This document shows positions 1 to 6,027 of a stretch of 12,978 nucleotides of DNA, in pieces. The position numbers were made by a program, and so were the translations under genes. Below the pieces are notes generated by a model. The model was given only the letters and a program-made list of their open reading frames with translations. It was not told where the DNA came from and did not search any database. The stretch's first letter is position 1. Each line of letters starts with the position of its first letter. This DNA is from JABMRP01 sp964444795 (GTDB taxonomy: Bacteria > Planctomycetota > Planctomycetia > Pirellulales > Thermoguttaceae): NCBI GenBank assembly GCA_964444795.1, contig CAYUIQ010000245.1:1-12978 (forward strand), read 5' to 3'.

Positions 1-68
1 GTAGCTACGTTCGCCAGAACGTGGTCGTAACCCTTGGACATGCCCCACGTTCTGGCGAACGTAGCTAC
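1..68. repeat. Inverted pair of REP-like hairpins (24-bp perfect arms)
   Basis: Bases 1-24 and 45-68 are perfect reverse complements separated by 20 bases. Each arm is itself a hairpin: it begins (or ends, on the other strand) with the tetranucleotide GTAG, followed by CT and a stem ACGTTC-GCCA-GAACGT (7-12 with 17-22). A GTAG tetranucleotide followed by a stem-loop, in inverted pairs, is the architecture of REP elements mobilised by RAYT (Y1 HUH) transposases. Assignment to that class is inference. The element touches the window edge and may continue upstream. Confidence 0.75.
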
Positions 69-236
69 AACCCGTGAATAATCCGGGCTAGTCCGAACGG
101 ATTGGCAAAATCTTCGTAAAGTCTTTCTTCGCAATGGGTTGCAATGTCTCCGGCGGCCCCGTCGAAATTAATTTCCACCCCTGATGTCGCCCCGCGGTCC
201 GTTCTGGCCATGTAAGGGTATCACAACCCATTTCAT

Positions 237-242
237 AGGAGA
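237..242 (+). promoter_or_regulatory. Ribosome binding site that fixes the start at 250
   Basis: AGGAGA lies 7 bases before the ATG at 250. The frame is open further upstream to an ATG at 184, but that start has no such site and would put 22 non-hydrophobic residues in front of a clear signal peptide. The start at 250 is therefore preferred. Confidence 0.75.
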
Positions 243-249
243 CAAAACC

Positions 250-735
250 ATGATCAGGCGTTTTTTCACAACCGCTGCTCCGCTTCTTGTTTTCACGCTT
301 ACCCCCCTGGCTGCGTTGGCTGAAGGTAGCGATACCTGGGTCGAAATCGGTCCCGGCAGTGCCAATGCCGGTGCAAGCACTGACGCCCCCTTTGGAATCG
401 CCCGAACCGGAACCCGCGTCGGGCGGGTCAACGTCGGACGTGGCCTGGCCGTCGGCATGGGCCCCAACGGCCTGACGCTCTCCCACACCATCGGTGTCGG
501 GCAGAACGGCCTGGGCGCCGCCCATAACTTCAACATGTCGATCGGTCGCGAAGGGACCAACATCGGACACGGTGCCGTAGTGACCGCCGGTCCGGGCTCT
601 CGTGTGATTGCCGGCGGCAACACCCGGATCGATCGCTTCGGACCCCGAGGAGGCAGCCGCGCCGGTGGCACCGGGCCCTACACCAGAGCCTGGACGGAAA
701 GTCGTACCCGTCGCACCCCCTTACGCTGGCGTTGA
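250..735 (+). CDS. Secreted glycine/arginine-rich protein of unknown function
   Basis: The product has 161 residues. Residues 1-24 form a signal peptide: basic MIRR, a hydrophobic core, and a likely cut after ALA (residue 24). The mature part is rich in Gly, Ala, Arg and Thr, has no cysteine, and repeats short G-x-x-G and GxGxNG-like units (for example G-V-G-Q-N-G at 82-87). No enzyme motif is visible. The tail, from about residue 125, is strongly basic and ends in RTRRTPLRWR. It is the first gene of a three-gene run of exported proteins (53-base gap to the next), each with an AGGAGA-type ribosome binding site, which suggests an operon made in quantity. Its composition resembles that of the third gene, so the two may be structural partners. 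I do not recognise a family. Export is well supported; function is unknown. Confidence 0.75.
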   Translation: MIRRFFTTAAPLLVFTLTPLAALAEGSDTWVEIGPGSANAGASTDAPFGIARTGTRVGRVNVGRGLAVGMGPNGLTLSHTIGVGQNGLGAAHNFNMSIGREGTNIGHGAVVTAGPGSRVIAGGNTRIDRFGPRGGSRAGGTGPYTRAWTESRTRRTPLRWR

Positions 736-788
736 ACTTTACAGACCGTGCAAGCCAAAATCACCCCTTTTAACCTAGGAGAAGTCTC

Positions 789-1541
789 ATGTTCCACCGT
801 AGCCTTTCGTTTGTCTGTCTGGCGGCACTGGCCGTCGGATCCACCGTCGCCGCCCAGGACATGTTAGGGCCGATCGACGTGCAATCGCTTCGAGCCCGGA
901 CGTTGAACAGCGTGTTGCCCGAGACCATGGCCGAGTCGATGATGGCCGAGCCCGAGATGACGGCCGCGCCTTGCGAAAACGTCCAGTCGTGGGGAGTCGT
1001 TTTGGGTGAAATCCCCGAACTGCTCTACCTCCACTGCCCGGCGCTTCAGGACGGCCGCGGACTGCTGATCACCCACGTTTGCCAGTACGGTCCGGCCGAG
1101 GAAGCCGGTCTGGTTTCCGGCCAGATTCTCTTGCAGGTCGGCGAGCAGGTGTTGTACAAGCCGGCCGATCTGCCGGTGCTTTGCCGCCCGATGAAGGTCG
1201 CCCTGTTGGACAAGGGCGAAGTGGTCGAGACGACGCTGACTCCGGTCGCCCTCGACGCAGTCGTTCCGGATCGCGAGATGCGAGGCTTTTCGGCGGAGCG
1301 TTTTCGGATGCCCGCCACCCGCGGCCTGTCGACCACCAGCGCCACTTCCAGCAGCGACTCGCAGCAGGCGATCGCCATCGGTATGACCAACGGCCGGTAC
1401 AAGATCGAGGCGATGGACGCCGACGGCAAAGTGAAGCTGCAAGGGACGCGGGCGGAAATCGACCGGCAACTGAAGAGCGTGTCCAAGCCGCTCCGTCAGG
1501 CCATCCAGAGCCGCTTGCCGCAGCCGACCGCCGCCTACTAA
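789..1541 (+). CDS. Secreted PDZ-like domain protein
   Basis: The product has 250 residues. The signal peptide is residues 1-22 (hydrophobic core, cut after VAA). A PDZ-like domain spans about residues 66-155. Its core, around 91-122, reads GLLITHVCQYGPAEEAGL followed by SGQILLQVGEQ; this is the usual carboxylate-binding strand, then P-A-x-x-A-G-L, then G-x-x-[IL]-[LI] motif of PDZ modules in HtrA and site-2 proteases. No protease domain is attached, so it should bind peptides rather than cut them. Four cysteines (62, 83, 98, 132) lie in or near the domain and could form disulphides after export. The tail, about 180-250, is Ser/Thr-rich and then basic and probably helical. AGGAGA sits 6 bases before the ATG. 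Lying between two low-complexity secreted proteins, it may help their assembly or anchoring (inference). Confidence 0.8.
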   Translation: MFHRSLSFVCLAALAVGSTVAAQDMLGPIDVQSLRARTLNSVLPETMAESMMAEPEMTAAPCENVQSWGVVLGEIPELLYLHCPALQDGRGLLITHVCQYGPAEEAGLVSGQILLQVGEQVLYKPADLPVLCRPMKVALLDKGEVVETTLTPVALDAVVPDREMRGFSAERFRMPATRGLSTTSATSSSDSQQAIAIGMTNGRYKIEAMDADGKVKLQGTRAEIDRQLKSVSKPLRQAIQSRLPQPTAAY

Positions 1542-1620
1542 CTCGTTCTTTTAGGATTCGTATTCCATCGTTTACCCCACACGTTCGTACGTTACCCAAG
1601 ATTGAAGAAGGAGATTTGAA

Positions 1621-2307
1621 ATGAAACGTTTTGCACTCACCCTGGCTTGTGTCGCGGTCCTCGGACTGGCCGCGGAAGCTCATGCTCAAGTAACCGCCGA
1701 GAGCTTCTCCAACGGCGGCGTGGCCACGTCCAACGCCACCGGCTACGGCAACACGCGAGTCAACGCCATCTCTTCGGCCACCAACGGCGGCCGAGCCCAT
1801 GCCGAAATCGTCGGCGACGGCCGCTTCGGTGGTCGGGCCACCGGCACGAGCATCGCCGCGGCCAACCGCGGACTGGCCGTCAGCCGTGGCGAGAGTGTCG
1901 CCCGCGGTTGGGGCGCCCGCTCGCACGTCGAGTCGGTCGCCGGTGCCGACCACGGCGTGGCCATCTCCAACGGCAGCGCCCGCGCCTTGGGCAACGGCCT
2001 GGCGATCAGCCGCAGCAACGCCTTCGGGACCCGTGGCTTCGCCCGCTCCGACAGCCGAGCCAACGCTCGCGGCCTCTACGGTGGACGCGGTGTGGCCATC
2101 TCCGATTCGACCGCCGACGCGCTGTTCGGCCGAGCGACCAGCCGCAGCCAGGCCAACGCCACGGGACTGTTCGGCGGCCGCGCCGTCAGCCGTAGCGAAG
2201 GGATCGGTCTGGGTTGGGGTCGCAACCGCAACGCCGACGCCCGAGCCAATGCCGAAGCCCGCTGGGGCGGCTACAGCCAGTCCGACGCCTTCCACCTCGA
2301 CTACTAA
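1621..2307 (+). CDS. Secreted repeat protein with solenoid-like Gly/Ala/Ser repeats
   Basis: The product has 228 residues. The signal peptide is residues 1-22, cut after AHA. From about residue 84 to 200 the chain repeats a unit of roughly 13-18 residues, G-[LVRF]-A-x-S-x-[SG]-x-A-x-A-x-G, with units starting near residues 84, 112, 126, 139, 157, 170 and 186. The regular small/polar alternation is typical of beta-solenoids and looks like the head repeats of YadA-type adhesins, but no membrane anchor or trimeric stalk is present. The protein is Arg- and Ser-rich and has no cysteine after the signal peptide. AAGGAGA sits 6 bases before the ATG. It is the last gene before the terminator at 2336. 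A structural or surface-coat role is an inference; no named family is recognised. Confidence 0.8.
   Translation: MKRFALTLACVAVLGLAAEAHAQVTAESFSNGGVATSNATGYGNTRVNAISSATNGGRAHAEIVGDGRFGGRATGTSIAAANRGLAVSRGESVARGWGARSHVESVAGADHGVAISNGSARALGNGLAISRSNAFGTRGFARSDSRANARGLYGGRGVAISDSTADALFGRATSRSQANATGLFGGRAVSRSEGIGLGWGRNRNADARANAEARWGGYSQSDAFHLDY
1870..2220 (+). repeat. Coding repeats: about seven solenoid-like units
   Basis: This stretch encodes residues 84-200 of the third secreted protein. Repeat starts fall at Gly 84, 112, 126, 139, 157, 170 and 186, with shared cores such as GVAIS, GLAIS and GLAVS followed by S-x-A-x-A-x-G. The irregular spacing (13-28 residues) shows the repeats have diverged or that some units are incomplete. 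Confidence 0.65.
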
Positions 2308-2335
2308 GCCCCCCGTCAATTCCCCCCAAAAGCCC

Positions 2336-2369
2336 AACGCCCCGGAGGATCTTCCTCCGGGGCGTTTTT
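2336..2369 (+). terminator. Rho-independent terminator of the secreted-protein operon
   Basis: A perfect 14-bp stem (2336-2349 with 2353-2366) with core CGCCCCGGAGGA closes a 3-base loop and is followed by TTTTT (2365-2369). It lies 28 bases after the stop codon at 2307, in the correct orientation for the three upstream genes. Confidence 0.92.
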
Positions 2370-2392
2370 CGTGGGGCCCGTGAGAACTGCCC

Positions 2393-2421
2393 TTGAATCG
2401 ACCGGCGGTTTTCGGTACAAG
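2393..2421 (+). promoter_or_regulatory. Possible sigma-70-type promoter for the SH3 protein gene
   Basis: TTGAAT (2393-2398) and TACAAG (2416-2421) are 17 bases apart, each matching 4 of 6 consensus positions. They lie just after the terminator and 66 bases before the start at 2487, where a new promoter is needed. Planctomycete promoter consensus is poorly known, so this is only a candidate. Confidence 0.3.
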
Positions 2422-2486
2422 TCCGCGGTCTACCTTTTCTTGTCGATATTCACACCGCAAAACGGCTTTGGCCGGGAGGTGTTCCC

Positions 2487-3794
2487 ATGCGCTCTGCCCG
2501 TCGATCGACTTTTCTGTTGGGGCTGGGGCTGGCGGCTCTGAGTTTTGCTCTTCCCGCCGTCGCCCAGACTACGTCGCCCGTGTTCCCCTACAAGGCGTAC
2601 ATCTCGGCCAACGGCGTCTACGTGCGTAGCGGCCCGGGCCGAAACTACTACCCGACCGAAAAAATGAAAGAAGGGCAGGAGATCGAGGTCTATCGGCACG
2701 ATCCGGGCGGATGGTACGCCATCAAACCGCCGGAGGGCAGTTTCACCTGGGTCGCGGCCCGTTACCTCAAGCCCGAGAGTGAGAACCTCGCCTCGGTGAT
2801 CGGCGATCGCGTGGCCGCGCGCGTGGGCAGCCGGTTCAGCAACATTCGCGACGTCATTCAGCTTCGGCTCGATCGGGAAGAGACCGTCGAACTGTTGGGC
2901 GCCGAGCCGCAAGGCGTCGGCGCGCAGGCCGAGATCTGGTGCCGGATTTCGCCGCCGGCGGGCGAGTTTCGCTGGGTTCACGGCAAGTACGTCGATGCGG
3001 ACTTCCCCCATTCGGGAATTCGCAAGACCGGCCCGCGGCACACGTTGGCCGCTACCGGTGGTCCGGCCGGCACCTCGAATCACGAAGGACAAGCGGTCGC
3101 TCATTCGGAACCACGCACGGGTCCCAGTTCAATAACGCCGGCCGCCGTCGTGCGGGCCTTCGAGGAAGACGCCCCCGCCGGCCAAACGCGGCAGCCCTCG
3201 CCTCCACCCGTGTCGCGATCGGCAGAACGCCGATGGAACGACGATCTTCAAGAGGAAATCGAAGATATCGATATCGAGCTGTCGGTGATGCTGGCCGAGG
3301 AGGCTTCGGTCTGGGAATTCAGCGAGTTGGCCGCGCGTGCCCGAACGGTGATGGATCGAGCGGAAACTGCCCTGCAACGGGGACGCGCCCGAGTGCTGAT
3401 CAACAAGATCGCCCGCTCCGACGACATCCGTCGCCGCTATCAGCAGGTACACGCCGTACGCGAGATGGTCGAACAGCGCAACGGGCAACTCGCCCAAATC
3501 GCCGAAACCCGGAAAGCGACGACTCCCCGGTTGCCCCCTCCGCCAAACTTCGACGCCCAGGGACAGCTCAAGGCATTTGCCTCCCAACAGGCCAACGCCC
3601 CGCCTTACGCGCTGGTCGACGAAGTGGGTCAGGTGCGGGCCTACGTCAGTCCGGCCCCGGGCGTGAATCTTCGTCCCTACGTGGGCCGGCGGATCGGCGT
3701 CACCGGCGTCTCCGGATATCTTCCCGACCGCGATGTCCGACACGTGGCCGTCAAACACATCACGGCCCTCGACACCGACACGCGCCGGCGGTAG
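2487..3794 (+). CDS. Exported SH3-domain protein with coiled coil
   Basis: The product has 435 residues. The signal peptide is residues 1-26, cut after AVA. A bacterial SH3 domain lies at about 38-96, with the signature N-G-V-Y-V-R-S-G-P-G followed by the paired G-W-Y and F-T-W-V strands. A second SH3-like module at about 104-171 ends in a matching F-R-W-V-H-G-K-Y. A Pro/Ser-rich linker (about 180-248) leads into a charged helical, probably coiled-coil region (about 250-345). A third small beta domain at about 373-428 has the sequence YVSPAPGVNLRPYVG. Bacterial SH3 domains usually bind peptidoglycan or proteins in the cell envelope, so a periplasmic scaffold role is likely (inference). GGGAGG lies 7 bases before the ATG. 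The gene stands alone between the terminator at 2336 and a 194-base gap. Confidence 0.85.
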   Translation: MRSARRSTFLLGLGLAALSFALPAVAQTTSPVFPYKAYISANGVYVRSGPGRNYYPTEKMKEGQEIEVYRHDPGGWYAIKPPEGSFTWVAARYLKPESENLASVIGDRVAARVGSRFSNIRDVIQLRLDREETVELLGAEPQGVGAQAEIWCRISPPAGEFRWVHGKYVDADFPHSGIRKTGPRHTLAATGGPAGTSNHEGQAVAHSEPRTGPSSITPAAVVRAFEEDAPAGQTRQPSPPPVSRSAERRWNDDLQEEIEDIDIELSVMLAEEASVWEFSELAARARTVMDRAETALQRGRARVLINKIARSDDIRRRYQQVHAVREMVEQRNGQLAQIAETRKATTPRLPPPPNFDAQGQLKAFASQQANAPPYALVDEVGQVRAYVSPAPGVNLRPYVGRRIGVTGVSGYLPDRDVRHVAVKHITALDTDTRRR

Positions 3795-3988
3795 GCGTAA
3801 CGGCACATGAGGAATCCGCGGAGTGCGGCGACTCGTCGTCGCCTTTCTTCTCCATGCGCCCAACAATCTTCATTGTCGCAACCGACTCTCGTGGCCGCTG
3901 GCCACTGGAAGAGGGAAAGCAATGACAAGTCATCGCACTCCAAAGGCAGGGAGCGAGTGGTGATCGAGAAGCAATCGGAAGGGCTCTT

Positions 3989-4954
3989 ATGACGGTGCCG
4001 GGAACCGAACCCGCGTTCGAAGATCGTTGTATTGGCTGCTTGCTCGGCACGGCCTGTGGCGACATTCTCGGCGCCGGCGTGGAAGGCTGGTCGGGCGCCG
4101 AGATCTGTGAGGCGTTCGGAGAACTTCGAGACTTCATCGACGTGGGCCGGGGCTTCGGCTACTACACCGACGACACGCAAATGACGTTGGCCCTGGCGGC
4201 CAGCTTGATGGAGTGCGGTCGCGTCGATGCCGAGCACGTCTCCGCGAAGTACGCCGAGTACTACAAACCTTGGCGTGGTTACGGCGGTGCTGCCCACCGG
4301 GTCATGCAGGCGATCCAACGAGGCGCCGACTACCGGGGTACCGGCCGGCTGTCGTTTCCCGATGGCTCCTTCGGAAACGGCGGTGCGATGCGCATTGCGC
4401 CCGTCGGGCTGGTCTACCGCCATGCCGCCCCGGAAGTCCTACATCAGGCGGTCGAGGATGCCCTGGTTTGCACCCACGTCCATCCCGAGGCCATCGATGG
4501 GGCTTTCATTCAGGCAAGAGCCGTGGCCACCGCGGCCACCACGGACCCGGCTGACTTCGACCCACGCCGGTTGCTCGACGAGCTTCACGAGGCCAGCCGC
4601 ACCACCATCGTCCAAGCGAAGCTGGAGGCCCTCTCCCGCGGCCTGCGCGAGGATGACAGCGATCTGGCCGTGATCGCCAAGGTGGGCAACGGCATCCGCG
4701 CCTCGGAGGCCGTGGCTGCTGCCCTCTGGGCGTTTGCGCACTACGGAAACAGCCCGGAGGAATGTATCATTCGAGCCGTGGGGTTCGGCGGCGACACGGA
4801 CACCATTGGCGCGATGGCCGGCGCTCTGGTCGGGGCGCTACACGGCGCATCCTGGATCCCGGACCGCTGGCACGACAACATCGAGAACGGACAGCACGGC
4901 CGCGATGAGATCGTCAGTTCGGCTCGTGAGCTTGCGGCAATCACGTGTGGCTGA
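3989..4954 (+). CDS. ADP-ribosylglycohydrolase family protein (ARH3/DraG type)
   Basis: The product has 321 residues, a usual length for the family (ARH3 is somewhat longer). These enzymes remove ADP-ribose from proteins or nucleic acids using two metal ions. The metal-site motifs are intact: T-D-D-T at residues 60-63 and G-G-D-T-D-T at 267-272. Further family signatures are G-x-x-x-G-D at the N-terminus (20-25), S-F-G-N-G-G-A-M-R at 127-135, which resembles ARH3, and T-H-x-H-P at 162-166. No signal peptide is present, so it should act in the cytoplasm. GGAAGGG lies a few bases before the ATG. No ADP-ribosyltransferase, toxin or nitrogenase-regulation gene is beside it. The substrate is therefore unknown: DNA, protein, or a free ADP-ribose derivative are all possible. 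Confidence 0.9.
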   Translation: MTVPGTEPAFEDRCIGCLLGTACGDILGAGVEGWSGAEICEAFGELRDFIDVGRGFGYYTDDTQMTLALAASLMECGRVDAEHVSAKYAEYYKPWRGYGGAAHRVMQAIQRGADYRGTGRLSFPDGSFGNGGAMRIAPVGLVYRHAAPEVLHQAVEDALVCTHVHPEAIDGAFIQARAVATAATTDPADFDPRRLLDELHEASRTTIVQAKLEALSRGLREDDSDLAVIAKVGNGIRASEAVAAALWAFAHYGNSPEECIIRAVGFGGDTDTIGAMAGALVGALHGASWIPDRWHDNIENGQHGRDEIVSSARELAAITCG

Positions 4955-5206
4955 CCTGGCCGAAAGATGCCGTAGTGATTGCCTTCCACAGCAGCCAAAT
5001 CCCTACTCGGCTTTCTCGTATCCACCGTCGCCGCCGGCTTGCCCAAAGCGGAGGACGGGGCGGGGGTGATCGGCATGGGGCGGATCGAATCGGAGCCTCC
5101 GTCCCGTGTTCCGGTTGGATTCTGCCAGGCGGCTTCGGGGCCGGTCGGATGCGGGTTGTTTCTCGGGAGAAGCCATCGGGGAAGACGCCCTTTTGGGGTC
5201 GGCTGT

Positions 5207-5285
5207 GGGAAAAAGGGGTCAGGAACCTTTTGTGCGAAGCACCCTTCGGGCCGTTCCGGCAAAAGGTTCCTGACCCCTTTTTCCC
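5207..5285. repeat. Perfect 25-bp inverted repeat with three-hairpin loop
   Basis: Bases 5207-5231 and 5261-5285 are perfect reverse complements, with arms beginning GGGAAAAAGGGGTCAGGAAC. The 29-base loop is fully accounted for by three small hairpins placed end to end: GTGC-GAA-GCAC (5232-5242), CC-TTC-GG (5243-5249) and GCCG-TTC-CGGC (5250-5260). The whole can fold as a cloverleaf or cruciform. The A5/T5 tracts within the arms would also let it act as a bidirectional terminator for the gene ending at 4954. It is probably a dispersed non-autonomous element (REP/MITE-like); this is inferred from structure. Confidence 0.85.
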
Positions 5286-5417
5286 CGAACAACACCCCAG
5301 AGGATATCACCGCCCCGCCCCTTGAGGCAAGACGGCTTTGCCCATATTGCCGCGATCCCCCGACTGGTGTTTCTTGTCGTGGTTTGATAGGGTGGGAGGG
5401 TACGTTGCCAGGTCTTG

Positions 5418-5512
5418 TCTCAAAATTCCGTACGATGGCCCTCCGAGGCCATCGAGAGCGGGAAAACGCGGCTTCTCGACGACCTCGCAGCGCCATCGTA
5501 CGAGTCTTGAGA
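5418..5512. repeat. 95-nt imperfect palindrome upstream of the hisS operon
   Basis: Bases 5429-5458 pair in register with 5473-5502 over 30 positions with only four mismatches (5440, 5443, 5449, 5451) and one G-T pair, without bulges. An 11-bp perfect block, CGTACGATGGC, lies at the base. After a small internal loop, TCTCAA (5418-5423) pairs with TTGAGA (5507-5512). The apical loop is 5459-5472. The left arm holds a competing hairpin, GATGGCC-CTCCGA-GGCCATC. It could be a dispersed repeat or a structured leader RNA. It ends 41 bases before the next start codon. Confidence 0.75.
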
Positions 5513-5553
5513 GAGATTCGGGGCTGTCAAAAACATCAAGGAATTGACAAACC

Positions 5554-6027
5554 ATGTCATCCGAAGGACTTACGTCTCGCCGACGAGACGCCGAGCGTCG
5601 CACCAAGCCGACTCGCAAGGAGTTGGCCCCCGGCGAGGTTCTCTGCTCGCATTGCCCGGCGAAGTGTTGTCGTTATTTTGCCTTGCCGATCGAGGATCCG
5701 ACCGAGTGGGAAGATTTCGAGTATATTCGTTGGTATCTGCTGCACGAGCACGCCACGGTCTTCACCGAGGAAGACACCTGGTATCTGTTGGTCCACACGA
5801 AGTGTCGGCATTTGGGCGACGACAATCGATGCACTCAGTACGAGACGCGCCCGCAGATCTGCCGCGACTATACGACGAAGAACTGCGAATATGAAGACGA
5901 CTGGGTCTACGATCGTTATTTCGAGGCACCCCAGCAGGTCGCCGAATACGCCGAGGCGATTCTCCCCATCCGCAAGGGCCACACGTTTCGCAGCCCCAAA
6001 CCCGACGCGTTGAAGGTCGTATCGTGA
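5554..6027 (+). CDS. YkgJ-family cysteine-cluster protein
   Basis: The product has 157 residues. It has the zinc/iron-sulphur type cysteine pattern of the YkgJ (CxxCxxxCC) family: Cys31, Cys34, Cys38-Cys39, then Cys84, Cys93, Cys103 (in the conserved R-P-x-x-C-R-x-Y) and Cys111. Eight cysteines are enough to bind one cluster or two zinc ions. The family is widespread but its biochemical role is not settled. There is no signal peptide or membrane segment; the N-terminus (1-25) is basic. An AAGGA lies about 10 bases before the ATG, a somewhat long spacing. Its stop codon overlaps the GTG start of hisS by 4 bases, so the two are probably translationally coupled. It is the first gene of a six-gene plus-strand run. 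Confidence 0.88.
   Translation: MSSEGLTSRRRDAERRTKPTRKELAPGEVLCSHCPAKCCRYFALPIEDPTEWEDFEYIRWYLLHEHATVFTEEDTWYLLVHTKCRHLGDDNRCTQYETRPQICRDYTTKNCEYEDDWVYDRYFEAPQQVAEYAEAILPIRKGHTFRSPKPDALKVVS

Larger units (their letters stand above)
4955..5553. other. 599-base intergenic region with two palindromic elements
   Basis: I see no convincing gene here. The open frames crossing it lack ribosome binding sites, contain the palindromes and show no domain. Bases 4955-5206 hold nothing I recognise. The rest is dominated by the palindromes at 5207-5285 and 5418-5512, described separately. The promoter of the downstream six-gene run must lie in or near this region, but no clear -35/-10 pair stands out. Confidence 0.6.

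Noticed and set aside
164..175. Palindrome GAAATTAATTTC as an operator or promoter of the secreted-protein operon
   Set aside because: A single 12-bp AT-rich palindrome with no paired site and no fitting -35/-10 around it; too little to call.
184..249. Upstream in-frame ATG for the first secreted protein
   Set aside because: It has no ribosome binding site and would bury the signal peptide; the ATG at 250 has AGGAGA 7 bases upstream.
1069..2460. Long minus-strand open frame (463 codons) opposite the secreted-protein genes
   Set aside because: It lies antisense to two genes with signal peptides and strong ribosome binding sites and runs through the terminator. Its Gly/Ala/Arg-rich product is what high-GC antisense frames give.
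3795..3988. Possible small gene or RNA before the ADP-ribosylglycohydrolase gene
   Set aside because: Only short frames without ribosome binding sites and one 5-bp hairpin (ATGAC-AA-GTCAT at 3922-3933); no supportable feature.
4979..6013. Open frame spanning the 4955-5553 intergenic region
   Set aside because: It reads through both palindromes and overlaps the YkgJ gene in another frame; there is no domain or ribosome binding site.
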